Source: an uncultured bacterium (GTDB lineage: Bacteria > Cyanobacteriota > Vampirovibrionia > Gastranaerophilales > Gastranaerophilaceae). Taken from it: a DNA stretch of 64,000 bases. Each line of letters opens with the position of its first letter. Positions within the stretch are counted from its first letter, which is position 1. The position numbers and the translations under genes were made by a program. The stretch is from contig CADAYE010000006.1 in assembly GCA_902792085.1 (NCBI GenBank), forward strand, positions 44,615 to 108,614, written 5' to 3'. The notes under the pieces were generated by a model. The model did not search any database. It was given only the letters and a program-made list of their open reading frames with translations, and was not told where the DNA came from. Below are positions 62,405-64,000 of this stretch, piece by piece.

Positions 62405-63776
62405 ACTTGAAAAAGAACTAAATAAAGTATTACCCCGACAAAATGTTTTAACAGACATAGAAGAACGATATGCCTATTCTTTTGATGCTTCGGAAAGTCA
62501 AAATGCGGGTTCAAAAATTGCAGATGCCGTTGTTTTTGTTGAAAGTACAGACGAAGTTTTAGAAATTGTAAAAATTGCTAATAAACTAAATATTCCGATA
62601 ATATCCAGGGGCGCAGGAACAAATACTGTAGGCAGTTGTATCCCAACAAACGGCGGAATTGTTTTGAATTTTTCAAAGATGAATAAAATTCTTGAACTCA
62701 ACACCCAAAATATGACAATTCGGGTTCAACCCGGTGTTACGGTAGGAGAAATTCAGCAGATTGCGCAAAAAAATAATTTATTTTATCCTCCGGATCCGTC
62801 AAACTTGAAAGTTTCAACAATCGGCGGAAGTATTGCCCAAAATTCGGCAGGAGCAAGATGCTTTAAATACGGTTCAACAAAGAATTATGTTCTTGATTTA
62901 AAGGTAGTAACGGCAAGCGGGGAACTAATTTCAACAGGTTCAAATACGGTAAAAAATGCTGTCGGATACGATTTAAACAGTATATTTACCGGAAGCGAAG
63001 GGACTTTGGGTATAGTTGTTGAAGCAACATTGAAACTTATCCCAAAGCCACAGGAAACACAGGTTTTGATGGCATATTTTGACCAAATAGACAATGCCGT
63101 TAAATGCGTAAATAAGATTATTGACCAAAAAATTTACCCTTCAACCATTGATTTTATGGATAAAAATGCACTTTTGACAGTTGAGCAGTTTTATCATACC
63201 GGACTTTTAACAGATAAAGAATGTGCCTTGCTGATTGAAATTGACGGAGATTATGAAAGCGTTTTGAAAACAAAGTATAATATTTGCGAGATTTTAAATC
63301 TTAATAATGCAACAAATATTCAGTACTCAAAAAATGAGCAGGAAGCCCAAAATATATGGAGCGCAAGACGCTCATCTATGAGTGCGTGTGCAAAATTAAA
63401 ACCAAATGTCACAACAGATGATATTATTGTTCCGAGGAACAATCTTGCAAAACTTGTAAAAGGTGTTCAGGAAATTTGTAAAAAACATAATTTGACGTCC
63501 TGCCTTGTCGGACATGTGGGAGATGGCAGTATTCACCCTCAAATTCCGATTGATTTTTCGAACGAGAATGAATACAGGCACTATAAACAGGCAAAAAGTG
63601 AGATGTATGAACTTGCAGTTTCTTTAGGAGGAACAATTTCAGGCGAACACGGTATCGGTTTAGAAAAGAAACCGTTTATTTCTCAGGTCGTTGATTCAGG
63701 CGCATTAAATTATATGCGTCAAATCAAGAAAATTTTTGACCCGAATAATATCTTAAATCCATATAAAATATTTTAA
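62394..63776 (+). CDS. glcD: FAD-linked oxidase, GlcD / D-lactate dehydrogenase type
   Basis: A PCMH-type flavoprotein of 460 residues. PIISRGAGTNTVGSCIPTNG and DPSNLKVSTIGGSIAQNSAG bind FAD. The C-terminal domain carries CLVGHVGDGSIHPQIP (metal-binding His) and GTISGEHGIGLEKKP, ending FDPNNILNPYKIF. Members oxidise glycolate, D-lactate or D-2-hydroxyglutarate; no companion glcF iron-sulfur gene is visible before the window ends. It overlaps the upstream gene by 11 bp, implying coupled translation. Confidence 0.92.
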   Translation: MLTKLEKELNKVLPRQNVLTDIEERYAYSFDASESQNAGSKIADAVVFVESTDEVLEIVKIANKLNIPIISRGAGTNTVGSCIPTNGGIVLNFSKMNKILELNTQNMTIRVQPGVTVGEIQQIAQKNNLFYPPDPSNLKVSTIGGSIAQNSAGARCFKYGSTKNYVLDLKVVTASGELISTGSNTVKNAVGYDLNSIFTGSEGTLGIVVEATLKLIPKPQETQVLMAYFDQIDNAVKCVNKIIDQKIYPSTIDFMDKNALLTVEQFYHTGLLTDKECALLIEIDGDYESVLKTKYNICEILNLNNATNIQYSKNEQEAQNIWSARRSSMSACAKLKPNVTTDDIIVPRNNLAKLVKGVQEICKKHNLTSCLVGHVGDGSIHPQIPIDFSNENEYRHYKQAKSEMYELAVSLGGTISGEHGIGLEKKPFISQVVDSGALNYMRQIKKIFDPNNILNPYKIF

Positions 63777-63826
63777 GTTAAGATATATCATTCATACACA
63801 AGTTTAAGCAATATATAAACAAACGG

Positions 63827-63854
63827 GAGAGGGTGTGATACAAAACCCTCTTTT
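63827..63854 (+). terminator. probable terminator after glcD
   Basis: AGAGGGT and ACCCTCT (7 bp) with a 10-nt loop, followed by TTTT. GGGAGAGGG also echoes the palindromic repeat family and may be a remnant of it. Confidence 0.65.
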
Positions 63855-63921
63855 AGATCCGCCGTATTATTTTGTCATTGCTGTACATGTCAAGCAATTA
63901 TTTACATAAAAAATATTATCT

Positions 63922-63942
63922 GAATATCTCGCTAAGATATTC
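63922..63942. other. short hairpin near the window end
   Basis: GAATATCT-cgcta-AGATATTC, a perfect 8-bp stem without a U-run. It has no assigned gene nearby. Confidence 0.45.
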
Positions 63943-63950
63943 TTATTATG

Positions 63951-63991
63951 TTCACTTTTCTTTTTGATTGCGACGCAAAAAGAAAAGTGAA
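63951..63991. repeat. perfect 15-bp palindromic element at the window edge
   Basis: TTCACTTTTCTTTTT is matched by AAAAAGAAAAGTGAA around an 11-nt loop containing GCGACGC. The element is followed by CCGAAAAGA and may continue beyond the window, so its full extent cannot be judged. Confidence 0.6.
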
Positions 63992-64000
63992 CCGAAAAGA

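Noticed and set aside
1..64000. CRISPR arrays, tRNA or rRNA genes
   Set aside because: No regularly spaced direct repeats, cloverleaf sequences or rRNA-like regions were recognised in any spacer.

Overview
The window is AT-rich, gene-dense bacterial chromosome with short spacers, mostly Shine-Dalgarno-led genes, and no rRNA, tRNA, CRISPR array, prophage or intact transposase that I could find. The gene set suggests a diderm, fermentative anaerobe: MurE has the DNPR motif of the diaminopimelate-adding enzyme, a secreted SLH-domain protein is present, and there is a ferredoxin-dependent 2-oxoacid oxidoreductase. The N-terminal styles of several hypothetical proteins (MQV...NTNFG, MQV...MAFKA, MGLASSQARLL) and the SLH protein resemble what I recall from gut Gastranaerophilales (Melainabacteria/Vampirovibrionia). 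This assignment is inference and was not checked against a database.

Layout. 1-5 kb: the 3' part of an AAA-ATPase/TPR regulator, a 10-TM metal-exporter-like protein, and a TPR/glycosyltransferase-like protein. 5-13 kb: alr, a lipoamide-dehydrogenase-like flavoprotein, grpE and dnaJ (no dnaK between them), a secreted beta-propeller, an O-methyltransferase, a HIT protein and speE. 12.8-15.4 kb, minus strand: parvulin, Xaa-Pro peptidase and SpoU methyltransferase in one operon. 15.8-17.2 kb: anti-sigma factor, ECF sigma factor and Spy-like periplasmic protein. 17.2-17.85 kb: an island of palindromic repeats around a broken DUF559 nuclease gene. 18-26 kb: SLH protein, metG, a NagA-like protein, and ftsI-murE. 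26-31.5 kb: a GAF/HD-GYP, TPR, response-regulator cassette, then a pentapeptide-repeat protein and dapB. 31.6-35 kb: small ORFs, a large secretion- or flagellum-like hypothetical, and idh. 35-38.4 kb, minus strand: the conserved yceD-rpmF-plsX-fabH lipid/ribosome cluster. 38.4-57 kb: der, a uridine-kinase-like protein, corA, a GH38 mannosidase, glmS, argS, umuC, mtaB, a formyltransferase, and the vor/kor operon. 57-64 kb: a 1700-residue coiled-coil protein overlapping a GlcD-type FAD dehydrogenase.

Three themes stand out. First, a palindromic repeat family occurs between genes, beside the DUF559 pseudogene, and once in frame inside the lipoamide-dehydrogenase-like gene. A second repeat family supplies the C-terminus of the O-methyltransferase, giving the residues HPELVSGS. 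Second, at least six genes (alr, der, mtaB, ftsI, the GH38 gene and the formyltransferase gene) lack a Shine-Dalgarno sequence and have the ATG exactly 7 nt after a -10-like hexamer, which predicts leaderless transcripts. Third, several small proteins below usual size cut-offs have good ribosome-binding sites, including one inside the vor/kor operon.
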